From assembly GCA_008123405.1 (NCBI GenBank), contig VSSA01000001.1:310001-374000 (forward strand): a stretch of DNA of 64,000 bases. Reading direction: 5' to 3'. The number at the start of each line of letters is the position of its first letter. Within the stretch, counting starts at the first letter, position 1. This DNA comes from Nocardioides sp. BGMRC 2183 (GTDB taxonomy: Bacteria; Actinomycetota; Actinomycetes; Propionibacteriales; Nocardioidaceae). The translations under genes and the position numbers were made by a program. Below the pieces are notes generated by a model. The model was not told the DNA's origin, ran no database searches, and saw only the letters and a program-made list of their open reading frames with translations. This document shows, piece after piece, positions 28,104 to 37,686 of this stretch.

Positions 28104-29873
28104 GTGGGCGGAACCGTCGAAGTGATCGGACTCAGCAAGACCTACGGTCGCCAGAACATCTGGCACGACGTCACGCTGACCCTGCCCCCGGGAGAGATCA
28201 CCGCGATGATGGGGCCCTCGGGCACCGGCAAGTCGGTCTTCCTCAAGTCGATCATCGGGCTCACCGAGCCCGAGCAGGGGCAGGTGCTGATCGACGGTGT
28301 CGACATGGTCGCGGCCCCGGAGGCGCACAAGCTGGAGCTGCGCAAGAAGTTCGGCGTGCTCTTCCAGGACGGCGCGCTCTTCGGCTCGATCAGCATCTTC
28401 GACAACGTCGCCTTCCCGCTGCGTGAGCACACCAAGTTCAAGGAGTCGCGGATCCGCGAGCTCGTCATGGAGAAGCTCGACATGGTGGGGCTGGTCGGGC
28501 AGGAGCACAAGCTGCCCGGAGAGATCTCCGGCGGCATGAAGAAGCGGGCCGGCCTGGCCCGCTCCTTGGTCACCGATCCGGAGATCATCCTGGTCGACGA
28601 GCCGGACTCCGGCCTCGACCCGGTGCGCACCTCGAACCTCGCCGAGCTGCTGGTCGAGGTCAACGCCGCCACCGATGCGACGATGCTCGTGGTCACCCAC
28701 AACATCGAGCTGGCCCGCACCCTGCCGGACAACCTGGGCATGCTCTATCGCCGCGAGCTGGTGATGTTCGGGCCGCGCGAAGAGTTCCTGATGACCGACC
28801 ACCCGGTCGTCTCCCAGTTCATGAGCGGCGACCCCGACGGTCCGATCGGGATGAGCGAGGAGGCCGACCACAAGCGCTCGGAGCCCTTCGCCCCCGCCGG
28901 TGACGGCTTCTTCCAGCCCTCGGGCAACATGATGGTGCACAGCGGGGCCCGGGCCATCGAGGTGCTGCCGCGCCAGCTGATGCCGCGCTCCGGCGCCGTC
29001 CGCGCCAGCGCCGAACGCCACCGCCAGCAGGTCGCCGCCGGCACCGCCACGCTCTACGTGGCCGACGACGAGGAGAGCGACCGAGCGCGGTCCATCCCGA
29101 CCAAGAGCCTGGCGGTTCGCGCTCTCGACGCCACCGGCAGTCTCTTCGCCCTCGGCCTGGACACGATCCGGGCGATGTTCCGGCGCCCGTTCCGGGCGAG
29201 CGAGACGCTCGAGCAGTTCTGGTTCGTGGTCAGCGTCTCCTGGATCCCGGCGATGCTCATCTCCATCCCGCTCGGTGCCGTCATCGCCCTCCAACTGGGC
29301 ACGCTGACCTCGCAGCTCGGGGCGCAGTCCTTCACCGGCGCCGCCAGCGTGCTCGCGATCGTGCAGCAGGCGGCGCCGATCATCACCACCCTGGTGATCG
29401 CCGGCGCCGGCGGCGCAGCGATCTGCGCCGAGCTCGGCGCCCGCACCATCCGCGACGAGATCGACGCGATGCGGGTGATCGGCATCGACCCGGTGCACCG
29501 CCTCGTCGTACCGCGGGTGCTCGCCTGTGTCGTCGCGGCCGTGCTGCTCAACGGCCTGGTCTCGGTGGTCGGTGTGCTCGGCGGCTACTTCTTCAACGTC
29601 ATCCTGCAAGACGGCACGCCCGGCGCCTACCTGTCCAGCTTCACCGCGCTCGCCCAGATCTCCGACCTCTGGATCGGCGAGATCAAGGCAGTCGTGTTCG
29701 GGTTCATCGCCGGTGTGGTCGCGTGCTACCGCGGTCTGCACACCGCGCCGGGGCCCAAGGGGGTGGGGGACTCGGTCAACCAGTCAGTGGTGGTCACCTT
29801 CCTGCTGCTCTTCTTCGTCAACTTCGTCCTCACCACGCTCTATCTGGCGCTGGTGCCCATGAAGGGGGCCTGA
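28104..29873 (+). CDS. Mce transporter ATPase (MlaF/MceG type) fused to YrbE/MlaE permease
   Basis: 589 residues from a GTG with AGGAGG 6 nt upstream. Residues ~1-245 are an ABC ATPase: Walker A GPSGTGKS at 37-44, signature SGGMKKRA at ~142-149, Walker B ILVDEP at ~163-168, H-loop TH at ~199. A ~75-residue linker follows. Residues ~320-589 are a YrbEA-type permease with five or six helices and the family loop AELGARTIRDEIDAMRVIG. In most Mce systems these are separate genes. There is no stop or Shine-Dalgarno between them, so I call one fused polypeptide powering lipid import. Confidence 0.8.
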   Translation: MGGTVEVIGLSKTYGRQNIWHDVTLTLPPGEITAMMGPSGTGKSVFLKSIIGLTEPEQGQVLIDGVDMVAAPEAHKLELRKKFGVLFQDGALFGSISIFDNVAFPLREHTKFKESRIRELVMEKLDMVGLVGQEHKLPGEISGGMKKRAGLARSLVTDPEIILVDEPDSGLDPVRTSNLAELLVEVNAATDATMLVVTHNIELARTLPDNLGMLYRRELVMFGPREEFLMTDHPVVSQFMSGDPDGPIGMSEEADHKRSEPFAPAGDGFFQPSGNMMVHSGARAIEVLPRQLMPRSGAVRASAERHRQQVAAGTATLYVADDEESDRARSIPTKSLAVRALDATGSLFALGLDTIRAMFRRPFRASETLEQFWFVVSVSWIPAMLISIPLGAVIALQLGTLTSQLGAQSFTGAASVLAIVQQAAPIITTLVIAGAGGAAICAELGARTIRDEIDAMRVIGIDPVHRLVVPRVLACVVAAVLLNGLVSVVGVLGGYFFNVILQDGTPGAYLSSFTALAQISDLWIGEIKAVVFGFIAGVVACYRGLHTAPGPKGVGDSVNQSVVVTFLLLFFVNFVLTTLYLALVPMKGA

Positions 29874-29874
29874 C

Positions 29875-30726
29875 ATGGCCGAACTCTCCCCGTCCCGGCC
29901 GACCAGGGCACTCACCGTGCTCGCCCGGCCGATCGACAAGCTCGCCGGCGTCGGCTCGGCGATGCGCTTCTACGGCCGCGTGCTGGCCAAGGTGCCCACC
30001 ACGATCAAGCACTACCCCAAGGAGATCGTCCGACTGCTCTCCGAGGTCAGCTTCGGCACCGGCGCGCTCGCCGTCATCGGCGGCACCATCGGCGTGATGC
30101 TCGGCCTCACCATGTCGGTCGGCCTCGTCGTCGGCATGCAGGGCTATGCCGCCCTCGACCAGCTCGGCACCGCCAGCCTCAACGGCTTCATCTCCGCCTA
30201 CTTCAACACCCGCGAGGTGGCCCCGATGGTCGCGGCGCTCGCGCTCTCGGCGACCGTCGGCTCCGGGTTCACCGCCCAGCTCGGCGCGATGCGGATCAAC
30301 GAGGAGGTCGACGCCCTCTCCGCGATGGGTGTCGCCAGCGTGCCCTACCTGGTCACCACCCGGGTGATCGCCGGCTTCATCGCGATCATCCCGCTCTACG
30401 TGATCGGCCTGCTGACCTCGTATGCGGGCGCCCGGCTGGTCACCGTCTACTTCTACGGGCAGTCCGCCGGCACCTACGACCACTACTTCAACCTGTTCCT
30501 GCCGCCGGTCGACATCCTGCTGTCGTTCGTGAAGGTGCTGATCTTCTCGGTGATGATCATCCTGGTGCACTGCCGGATGGGCTTCACCGCGACCGGCGGC
30601 CCCGCCGGCGTCGGCATCGCCGTGGGCCAAGCCGTCCGCCGCAGCCTGGTGGCCGTCGCCGTGCTCGACCTGGTGCTCTCGATGGCGCTGTGGGGCGGCA
30701 CCACCACGGTGAGGATCGCCGGATGA
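29875..30726 (+). CDS. YrbEB/MlaE-type permease of the Mce transporter
   Basis: 283 residues, multi-pass, with the conserved loop AQLGAMRINEEVDALSAMGV that contacts the ATPase (EQ-loop-like coupling helix), matching YrbEB. It starts 1 nt after the fused ATPase-permease and overlaps the first MCE gene by 4 nt (ATGA). With the YrbEA half of the preceding protein it should form the inner-membrane heterodimer of the lipid importer. Confidence 0.9.
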   Translation: MAELSPSRPTRALTVLARPIDKLAGVGSAMRFYGRVLAKVPTTIKHYPKEIVRLLSEVSFGTGALAVIGGTIGVMLGLTMSVGLVVGMQGYAALDQLGTASLNGFISAYFNTREVAPMVAALALSATVGSGFTAQLGAMRINEEVDALSAMGVASVPYLVTTRVIAGFIAIIPLYVIGLLTSYAGARLVTVYFYGQSAGTYDHYFNLFLPPVDILLSFVKVLIFSVMIILVHCRMGFTATGGPAGVGIAVGQAVRRSLVAVAVLDLVLSMALWGGTTTVRIAG

Positions 30727-32060
30727 GCGCCCGTTCACGCAAGGGCGACATCGCCGTCGGGTTCCTCGCTATCCTGCTCGTCCTCGCGCTGCTCGTCGCG
30801 GCCTACCTCGCCTACCACCGCGCGCTGGTGCCCAGCGAGAAGGTCACGCTGCGCACCGACGTGGTCGGCAATCAGCTCACTGTCGGCTCGGACGTGAAAT
30901 ACAACGGCGTGCCGGTCGGCCGGGTCGACAAGATCGACGCCTCCGAAGAAGGGGCGACCCTGTCGCTGGCGCTCGACCCCGACACCATGGACGTGGTGCC
31001 GGCCGATGTCGTGGCCCGGCTGCTGCCCAAGACGCTTTTCGGTGAGCGCTACGTCCAGCTCGTCGCCACCGGGTCAACCGACGGCGCGACGCTGGAGGCG
31101 GGCGCCGTCATCCACGAGGACGCCAGCGCCGAGGCCACCGAGCTGCAGCAGGTGCTCGACGAGCTGCTGCCCGTGCTGCGCGCGATCCAACCGGAGAAGC
31201 TGTCGGCGATGATGGGCGAGCTCGCCCTGATGCTCCAGGACAACGGCGACACGCTCGGCGACTCGATGGTGGTCTGGCAGCGGTATCTGAAACGGCTCAA
31301 CCCGCTGGTGCCGCAGATGACCGAGGACCTCGAGCGGCTCGGCCGGGTGGCGCAGGAGTGGAACATCGCCGCACCCGACCTGCTCGACGCGCTCGCCACG
31401 ATGACCACCAGCGCTGACGTGCTGGTCGACAGCCAGAGCACGCTGCGTGAGGTCTACGCCTCCGTGATCGGCATGGCCGACACGACCGGCAGCTGGGTCG
31501 ACCGCAACCACCAGAACATCGTGATCCTCTCGCGTGAGAGCCGCGCCGGGCTGCAGGCGGCGGCACCCTACGCCGCCCAGTTCCCGTGCCTCTTCGAGGC
31601 CGTCGCCAACTACAAGCCGTTGATGGAGAAGGCACTCGGCAAGGACACCGACGAGCCCGGCGCGCACGCCATCGTCCAGGTGATCCCGGTGCGGACGAAG
31701 TACGTCGCCGGCAAGGACGACGTGCGGTTCACCCAGGGCACCCCGGCTCCGCGCTGCCCCTACGTCACCGGCCAGCCCGGCACCCGGCCCGTGGTCGACA
31801 CCACCAACACCTGGCCACCGGCCCCGGAGGCAGGGACCGCCGGGGACGAGCCGGCCGCGATCGGGCCGCCGCCCGGCAGCACCGTGGACGCCCATCTGGT
31901 CGCACTCAGCGGCCTGGGCGACGCGAACTCCCCGGCGGAGAACCGGCTCATCGCCGAGCTGCTCGCCTCCGGCCACGGCATGTCGCCCGAGGAGTATCCC
32001 GCCTGGAGCAGCCTGCTCCTCGGCCCGACCCTGCGCAACACGAAGGTGGTCCTGCAATGA
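30723..32060 (+). CDS. MCE family protein, position 1 (MceA-like)
   Basis: 445 residues: an N-terminal membrane anchor (GFLAILLVLALLVAAYLAY), then the MCE domain (VGNQLTVGSDVKYNGVPVGRVDKI) and a long helical part that forms the shaft of the MCE hexamer in mycobacterial homologues. The C-terminus is Pro/Ala-rich. The ATG overlaps the permease stop by 4 nt. It binds and conducts lipids from the cell envelope toward the permeases; substrate class (steroid, fatty acid or other) cannot be read from the sequence. Confidence 0.9.
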   Translation: MSARSRKGDIAVGFLAILLVLALLVAAYLAYHRALVPSEKVTLRTDVVGNQLTVGSDVKYNGVPVGRVDKIDASEEGATLSLALDPDTMDVVPADVVARLLPKTLFGERYVQLVATGSTDGATLEAGAVIHEDASAEATELQQVLDELLPVLRAIQPEKLSAMMGELALMLQDNGDTLGDSMVVWQRYLKRLNPLVPQMTEDLERLGRVAQEWNIAAPDLLDALATMTTSADVLVDSQSTLREVYASVIGMADTTGSWVDRNHQNIVILSRESRAGLQAAAPYAAQFPCLFEAVANYKPLMEKALGKDTDEPGAHAIVQVIPVRTKYVAGKDDVRFTQGTPAPRCPYVTGQPGTRPVVDTTNTWPPAPEAGTAGDEPAAIGPPPGSTVDAHLVALSGLGDANSPAENRLIAELLASGHGMSPEEYPAWSSLLLGPTLRNTKVVLQ

Positions 32061-33136
32061 GAGGCCCGACGAACCGCCGGGCGCTGGCCCAGGTCGCGGT
32101 CAAGAGCCTGATCTTCACCGTCGCCACCGTGTTGGCGACCATGATGCTGGCGATCACGATCCGCAACAGTGACGGTGGCGCGAGCTCCAACTACACGGCC
32201 GTGTTCACCGACGCGACCAGCGTCAACCGCGGTGACGACGTACGCATGGCCGGGGTCAAGGTCGGGACGGTGCAGTCCGTCGGCGTCACCGACAAGCGCC
32301 TCGCGGAGATCGAGTTCACCATCCGCGACGACGTGGAGGTCGCCGCCGGCACGGTCGTCCAGCTCCGATTCCGCAACCTGGTCGGCCAGCGCTATCTGGC
32401 CCTGATCCCACCGCCGGTCACCACCAGCGCGACCAGCGCCGGCGACAGCGCCGCTCCGGCGATCCCGGGGGAGACCATCGACCCGGGGCACACCTTCGAG
32501 CTCGAGGAGACCCGGCCCGCGCTGGACCTGACCCACCTCTTCAACGGGTTCCGTCCGCTGCTGCGCCTGCTCGACCCCGAGGACGTCAACCAGCTGAGCG
32601 CCCAGATCGTCGCCGTCTTCCAGGGCGAGGGTGCCACCGTCGAGGGGCTGCTGGACAGCACCGCGTCGCTCACCAGCACCCTGGCCGAGAAGGATCAGGT
32701 GATCGGTGAGCTCATCACCAGCCTCAGCAGCGTGCTGACCACCGTCGACGACCGCTCCGACCAGCTCGACACCACCCTGGTGACGATGCAGCAGCTCGTC
32801 TCCGGGCTGGCCGAGGACCGCTCCAGCATCGGCAACGCCATCGCTGGGATGGGGGAGCTGACCACCAGCGTCGCCGACCTGCTTGGGGAGTCACGGCCCG
32901 CGCTGCGCGGGTCCATCCGTCACCTCGACAAGCTCTCCACCACGCTCGACGACAACAGCGGCGAGGTCGAGCGCTTCCTGGAGATGCTGCCGACCAAGCT
33001 CGACCAGATCGGCCGACTCGGCAGCTATGGCTCCTGGCTCAACTTCTACCTCTGCTCGATGAAGGGCCGGATACCGATGCCCGAGGGATACATGGGCGAC
33101 CTGGGCGTCAAGCCGGTCGCAGGGAGGTGCCGCTGA
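32057..33136 (+). CDS. MCE family protein, position 2 (MceB-like)
   Basis: 359 residues from the ATG overlapping the previous stop. N-terminal anchor (SLIFTVATVLATMMLAITI), MCE domain with VNRGDDVRMAGVKVGTVQSV, then helical heptads (LTSTLAEKDQVIGELITSLS), ending in CSMKGRIPM with the late cysteine found in MceB-type proteins (YLCSMKG). It is part of the heteromeric MCE ring and shaft. Confidence 0.9.
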   Translation: MRGPTNRRALAQVAVKSLIFTVATVLATMMLAITIRNSDGGASSNYTAVFTDATSVNRGDDVRMAGVKVGTVQSVGVTDKRLAEIEFTIRDDVEVAAGTVVQLRFRNLVGQRYLALIPPPVTTSATSAGDSAAPAIPGETIDPGHTFELEETRPALDLTHLFNGFRPLLRLLDPEDVNQLSAQIVAVFQGEGATVEGLLDSTASLTSTLAEKDQVIGELITSLSSVLTTVDDRSDQLDTTLVTMQQLVSGLAEDRSSIGNAIAGMGELTTSVADLLGESRPALRGSIRHLDKLSTTLDDNSGEVERFLEMLPTKLDQIGRLGSYGSWLNFYLCSMKGRIPMPEGYMGDLGVKPVAGRCR

Positions 33137-34149
33137 TGGCCCGCTTCCGCCGCTCGTTCTCCGAGCGCAACAAGGTGCTGATCGCCGTGGTCGGCCTGCT
33201 CCTACTGGCCACCGCCTTCCTCGGCGCACTCAACATGGCCGCGCTGCCGATCCTCGGCGGCGGGACGGTCAACACCGCGATGTTCACCGAGTCCGGCGGG
33301 CTGCGCGCCGGGGACGAGGTGCGGATCGCCGGGGTTCGGGTCGGGGAGGTCACCGACGTACGGATCGAGGGAGAGGCGGTGCGCGTGCAGTTCCGCACCG
33401 AGAATGTCGAGCTGCCCGACGACACCACGGCCGCGGTCAAGGTGAAGACGATGCTCGGCCAGAAGTACCTCAGTCTCGACCCGCTCGGCTCCGGTGAACT
33501 CACCAGCGCCATCCCATTGGAGCGGACCACGACCGCGTACGACGTCAACGCCGCCTTCTCCGATCTGGCCAAGAACGCCGAGGAGATCGACACCGACCAG
33601 ATGGAGGCCAGCATGCGCGCGCTGTCCAGCGCGTTCCGCGACACTCCCGAGTCGGTCCAGACGATGGTCACCGGGCTCACCGACCTCTCGCGCACCATCT
33701 CCTCGCGCGACGAGGACCTGGCGAAGCTGATGAAGGCCACCGAGGGCGTCACCGGCACCCTCGCCGAGCGCAAGGACGCGATCGAGCTGCTGATCACCGA
33801 CGGGTCCGACCTGCTCGCCGAGCTGCAGAAGCGCCGGGAAGCGGTCCGGGCGATGCTCACCGGCACCGCCGACCTGGGCGAGCAGCTGCAGGGTCTGGTC
33901 GAGGACAACGAGGAGAGTCTCGAGCCCGCGCTGACCAAGCTCGACCGGGTCACCGCGATCCTCAACCGCAACCAGGACAACCTCGACAAGGCCGCACGGA
34001 TGCTCGGCCCCTACTACCGCGTGCTCGTCTCCGCGACCGGCCAGGGCCCGTGGGCCGACGCCTACCTGTGCGGACTCTTCGACGAAGCCGGGCTGCCGGT
34101 GCTCGAGAACGACGTGGTCCGCAACTGCTATCCCGGAGGTGACCGATGA
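33136..34149 (+). CDS. MCE family protein, position 3 (MceC-like)
   Basis: 337 residues from the ATG at 33136 (TGATG overlap with the preceding stop; a GTG nine bases upstream is less likely). Membrane anchor at residues ~15-35, MCE domain (LRAGDEVRIAGVRVGEVTDV), long coiled-coil region and a C-terminal YLCGLFDEAG segment with two late cysteines. It should be a component of the same lipid-transfer complex. Confidence 0.9.
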   Translation: MARFRRSFSERNKVLIAVVGLLLLATAFLGALNMAALPILGGGTVNTAMFTESGGLRAGDEVRIAGVRVGEVTDVRIEGEAVRVQFRTENVELPDDTTAAVKVKTMLGQKYLSLDPLGSGELTSAIPLERTTTAYDVNAAFSDLAKNAEEIDTDQMEASMRALSSAFRDTPESVQTMVTGLTDLSRTISSRDEDLAKLMKATEGVTGTLAERKDAIELLITDGSDLLAELQKRREAVRAMLTGTADLGEQLQGLVEDNEESLEPALTKLDRVTAILNRNQDNLDKAARMLGPYYRVLVSATGQGPWADAYLCGLFDEAGLPVLENDVVRNCYPGGDR

Positions 34150-35201
34150 AGCCCACATCCCGGCGCCGTCTGACGATCGGCCTCATCGCTGTACTGCTCG
34201 TCGCCGCGGCATGGGGAACCTCGGCTCTGGTGCGCACCGAGCCGGTGCGATTCACCGCCATGTTCGACTCCACCGTCGGCCTCTACCCGGGGTCGGAGGT
34301 GCAGATGCTGGGCGTCCCGGTCGGCACGGTGACCGCCGTCGAGCCGATCGGCGCCGAGGTGCGGGTCAGCATGGAGCTCGACCCCGACCAGCCGGCATCG
34401 GCGGACACCGCCGCCGTGGTGATCGCCCCGACGATGGTCAGCGACCGGTTCGTCCAGCTGACCAGTCCCTGGACCGAGGGCGAGGACAAGCTCGCCACCG
34501 GCGACAAGATCGGCCAGGACCGCACCGCCGTACCCGTCGAGATCGACGACATCTACTCCGGTCTGGAGGACATGGTCGAGGCGATGGGGCCGCGCGGCGC
34601 CAACCGCAATGGTGCCCTCAGTGATCTGCTGGAGGTCGGCGCGGCCAACCTCGACGAGCAGGGCGAGCCGATGAACATCATGTTCCGCGAGTTCGGCAAG
34701 GCGACCGCCACCATGTCCGGCATCGACGAGAACTTCTTCGCCACGCTGGAGAACCTCGACGAACTCAACGAGGTGCTGGTGACCAACGACGACGCGGTCG
34801 GCCGGGTCAACAAGCAGTTCGCCGACGTCGCCGGCTACCTCGCCGAGGACCGCAAGGATCTGGGCCTGGCCGCCAAGAACCTCAGCGAGGCGATGCTGGT
34901 CGTCGACGACTTCATCCGGGACAACCGGGAGCACCTCAAGGAGAGCGTCGACAACCTCGTGCCCACCGCCCGGACCCTGCGACAGCAGCGCAAGTCACTG
35001 GACGAGATGGTGCGGCTCGCACCGCTGGCGCTGCACAACCTGCTCGACTCCTACGACCAGAAGCGCAACATGATCGTGGGCCGCGGCAACATCAACGAGG
35101 TGACGCTGTGGAGCGTCAACGGGCTGACCGCGAGCACGTCGGCCGACGCGCCGCCGACCCTGCTGCCCGGCACCACCGACGATGCAGGAGCGACCCGATG
35201 A
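34146..35201 (+). CDS. MCE family protein, position 4 (MceD-like)
   Basis: 351 residues, ATGA overlap with the previous gene. Anchor at ~10-27 (IGLIAVLLVAAAWGTSAL), MCE domain (LYPGSEVQMLGVPVGTVTAV), then a long helix-rich region without the late cysteines of positions 2 and 3. It ends in a short Thr/Asp tail and is the fourth subunit of the predicted six-member MCE assembly. Confidence 0.9.
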   Translation: MKPTSRRRLTIGLIAVLLVAAAWGTSALVRTEPVRFTAMFDSTVGLYPGSEVQMLGVPVGTVTAVEPIGAEVRVSMELDPDQPASADTAAVVIAPTMVSDRFVQLTSPWTEGEDKLATGDKIGQDRTAVPVEIDDIYSGLEDMVEAMGPRGANRNGALSDLLEVGAANLDEQGEPMNIMFREFGKATATMSGIDENFFATLENLDELNEVLVTNDDAVGRVNKQFADVAGYLAEDRKDLGLAAKNLSEAMLVVDDFIRDNREHLKESVDNLVPTARTLRQQRKSLDEMVRLAPLALHNLLDSYDQKRNMIVGRGNINEVTLWSVNGLTASTSADAPPTLLPGTTDDAGATR

Positions 35202-36550
35202 AGCGGCGGCCCACGACATCGGCGCGCGCGAAGCGCGCGGCTCTGGCGATCAGCGCGGTCGCGCTGCTGTCCGGTTGTGGCATGGGCGGCGGCCTCTACG
35301 ACACCCCGCTGCCCGGTGGCGCGGATGTCGGCGCCGACCCGATCACCATCACCGCCGACTTCGAGGACGTGGTCGACCTGGTCCCGCAGAGCAGCGTCAA
35401 GGTCGACCAGATCGACGTCGGCCGGGTCTCTGACATCGAGCTCAACGACGACGGCCGCAGTGCGCGGGTCACCCTGGTGATCCGTGGCGACCTCGACCTT
35501 CCTGCAGCGACCACCGCCCGGCTCCAGCAGACCTCGCTGCTGGGGGAGAAGTACGTCGCGCTGGTGCGGCCCGACGGCAGCAGCGCCACCTCCGATGAGC
35601 TCGACGACGGAGCCAACATCGGTCTGGCCGGCACCAGCCAGGTCGCCGAGATCGAGCAGGTGCTCGGCGCCATGTCGATGGTCATCAACGGTGGCGGGAT
35701 CGGGAAGTTCCAGGAGATCTCGCGTGAGCTGCAGCAGGTCTCCGACGGCCGGCCGGAGGAGATCCGGGAGTTCCTGCGGACCACGGACACCTTCGTGACC
35801 GGCCTCAACAGCCGCAAGAGCGCGATCACCGGCGCACTCGACGGACTCGCCGCGCTCTCCACGACACTCGAAGGCGACACCGACAAGATCGAGACCGCAC
35901 TGGAGGGCCTCAGCCCCGGCATGCAGGTCCTCGTCGACCAGCGCGATCAGCTCGTCGACATGCTCGGTGCACTCGAACGGCTCTCCCGGGTGTCGGTGCG
36001 CACGCTGAACGCATCGCAGAAGGACATGGTCGAGGACCTGAAGCTCCTCGAGCCGATCCTCGCCAACCTCGCCGAGGCCGGGGATGCGCTGCCGAACTCT
36101 CTCGAGCTGCTGCTGACCTACCCCTTCCCCGACGCGGTGCTCGACACGATCCGGGGCGACTACCTGAACGTGTTCGTGACCACGAACTACACCAGCCTGC
36201 CGCCCGAGTGTGTCCGGATGGGCTGCCCGTGGCCACAGTATCCGGACACCGGGGCTCGGCCGCCGATCTCCCTGCTCGACCTGGGAGAGCAGTCCGGCGA
36301 TCCCGGCGAGGAACCTGAGACCGACCCGTCCCAGTCCCCAGACCCGTCCGCGTCCGCGGAGCCCTCGGAGTCGCCGTCTCCGTCGGACTCGCCCTCGGCG
36401 CCCGGCACTGACGCCCCCAGCAGTACGCCGTCGCCGTCGCTGCTGCCCCCCACCGACTCGGCGATGCCCGGCTATCCGTCCACCACGGTCGAGGTGCCCA
36501 GCCAGGGCAGCGGCAGCTCTGCCGACTCGACCCCCGGAGAGGGGAACTGA
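35198..36550 (+). CDS. MCE family lipoprotein, position 5 (MceE-like)
   Basis: 450 residues from the ATG at 35198, overlapping the previous stop. The signal sequence ends in a lipobox, LLSGC, with Cys27, so this subunit is lipid-anchored as MceE proteins are. MCE domain (LVPQSSVKVDQIDVGRVSDI), helical shaft, a CVRMGCPWPQY cysteine pair, then a ~90-residue Ser/Pro/Glu-rich disordered tail (PSASAEPSESPSPSDSPSAP) that is longer than usual for the family. Confidence 0.92.
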   Translation: MKRRPTTSARAKRAALAISAVALLSGCGMGGGLYDTPLPGGADVGADPITITADFEDVVDLVPQSSVKVDQIDVGRVSDIELNDDGRSARVTLVIRGDLDLPAATTARLQQTSLLGEKYVALVRPDGSSATSDELDDGANIGLAGTSQVAEIEQVLGAMSMVINGGGIGKFQEISRELQQVSDGRPEEIREFLRTTDTFVTGLNSRKSAITGALDGLAALSTTLEGDTDKIETALEGLSPGMQVLVDQRDQLVDMLGALERLSRVSVRTLNASQKDMVEDLKLLEPILANLAEAGDALPNSLELLLTYPFPDAVLDTIRGDYLNVFVTTNYTSLPPECVRMGCPWPQYPDTGARPPISLLDLGEQSGDPGEEPETDPSQSPDPSASAEPSESPSPSDSPSAPGTDAPSSTPSPSLLPPTDSAMPGYPSTTVEVPSQGSGSSADSTPGEGN

Positions 36551-37686
36551 TGCTCACCGGCACCGTCAAAGGCAAGCTCGCGGCGTTCGTCGTACTCGCC
36601 GTGCTCACCACCCTCTTCCTCTCCATCCGCTACGTCGGGCTGGACCGCTACATCGGTGGCTATCAGGTCACCGTGGCCCTGCCCGAGGCCGGAGGACTCT
36701 TCACCAACAGCGAGGTCACCTACCGCGGTGTGCCCGTCGGACACGTGGAGCAGCTCGACGTCACCAGCGACGGCGCGACCGCCGTGGTGCGGATCAACCC
36801 CGACGCGCCGGAGATGCCGGCCGAAGTCGAGGCGCGCGTGATCAACCGCTCCGCCATCGGCGAGCAGTACCTCGACCTCCGCGGCGGCGACCTCGACGGT
36901 GAGCTCCTGGCCGAGGGCGACCAGCTCACCGTCACCGCGACCGGCCTGCCGCCGCGGATCGACGAGCTGCTGCGCAGCAGTCGTGACTTCGTCGACTCCG
37001 TCCCCTCCGACGCGCTCGACACGGTGATCGACGAGGCCTACTCGCTCAGCCGCGGCAACGGGACACACCTGGCGCGGCTGATCGAGACCTCGGCGGACTT
37101 CGGCGCGACCGCCAACAAGAACTTCCTGATCACCGCCAGCCTGATCGACAGCTCAGGGACCGTGCTCGCGACCCAGGAGGCCGCGGCCGACAGCTTCAAG
37201 AGCTTCAGCGGCGACGTGTCCCTCCTGGCTCACGCGCTGGCGGACCAGGACGACTCCTGGCGAGAGCTGATCAAGCAGACACCCGCTGCGGCCCAGGAGT
37301 TCGACCGGCTCTTCGCCACCGTCGGTGGGCCGCTGGGCCAGCTGATGGGCAACCTCATCTCGACCGCCCAGGTTTTCGGCACCAACGCCGCCGGGGTCCG
37401 CGAGACGCTCATCAAACTGCCCGAGGGCATCAGCATCACCTACGCGATCATGACCAGCAAGGGGATGCGGATGGGCGTCACGCCGACGTTCTTCAACCCG
37501 AAGCCCTGCACCAAGGGCTATGAGGGCACCGAGCTCCGCGAGGGCACCGACACCTCCGAGGGCGAGCCGTTCAACACCGACGCGCGATGCACCCAACCAC
37601 CGCCGGGCGGTAGCGTGCGCGGTCCCCAGGCCGCGCGGGTCGCTGTGACCACCACCCTGGACGACCTGATGGGAGGCTCACGATGA
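36550..37686 (+). CDS. MCE family protein, position 6 (MceF-like)
   Basis: 378 residues, TGATG junction with MceE. Anchor at ~8-25 (LAAFVVLAVLTTLFLSI), MCE domain (LFTNSEVTYRGVPVGHVEQL), helical shaft, and two late cysteines (KPCTKGYEG and DARCTQPP). It completes the six MCE subunits expected from an actinobacterial mce operon. Confidence 0.9.
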   Translation: MLTGTVKGKLAAFVVLAVLTTLFLSIRYVGLDRYIGGYQVTVALPEAGGLFTNSEVTYRGVPVGHVEQLDVTSDGATAVVRINPDAPEMPAEVEARVINRSAIGEQYLDLRGGDLDGELLAEGDQLTVTATGLPPRIDELLRSSRDFVDSVPSDALDTVIDEAYSLSRGNGTHLARLIETSADFGATANKNFLITASLIDSSGTVLATQEAAADSFKSFSGDVSLLAHALADQDDSWRELIKQTPAAAQEFDRLFATVGGPLGQLMGNLISTAQVFGTNAAGVRETLIKLPEGISITYAIMTSKGMRMGVTPTFFNPKPCTKGYEGTELREGTDTSEGEPFNTDARCTQPPPGGSVRGPQAARVAVTTTLDDLMGGSR

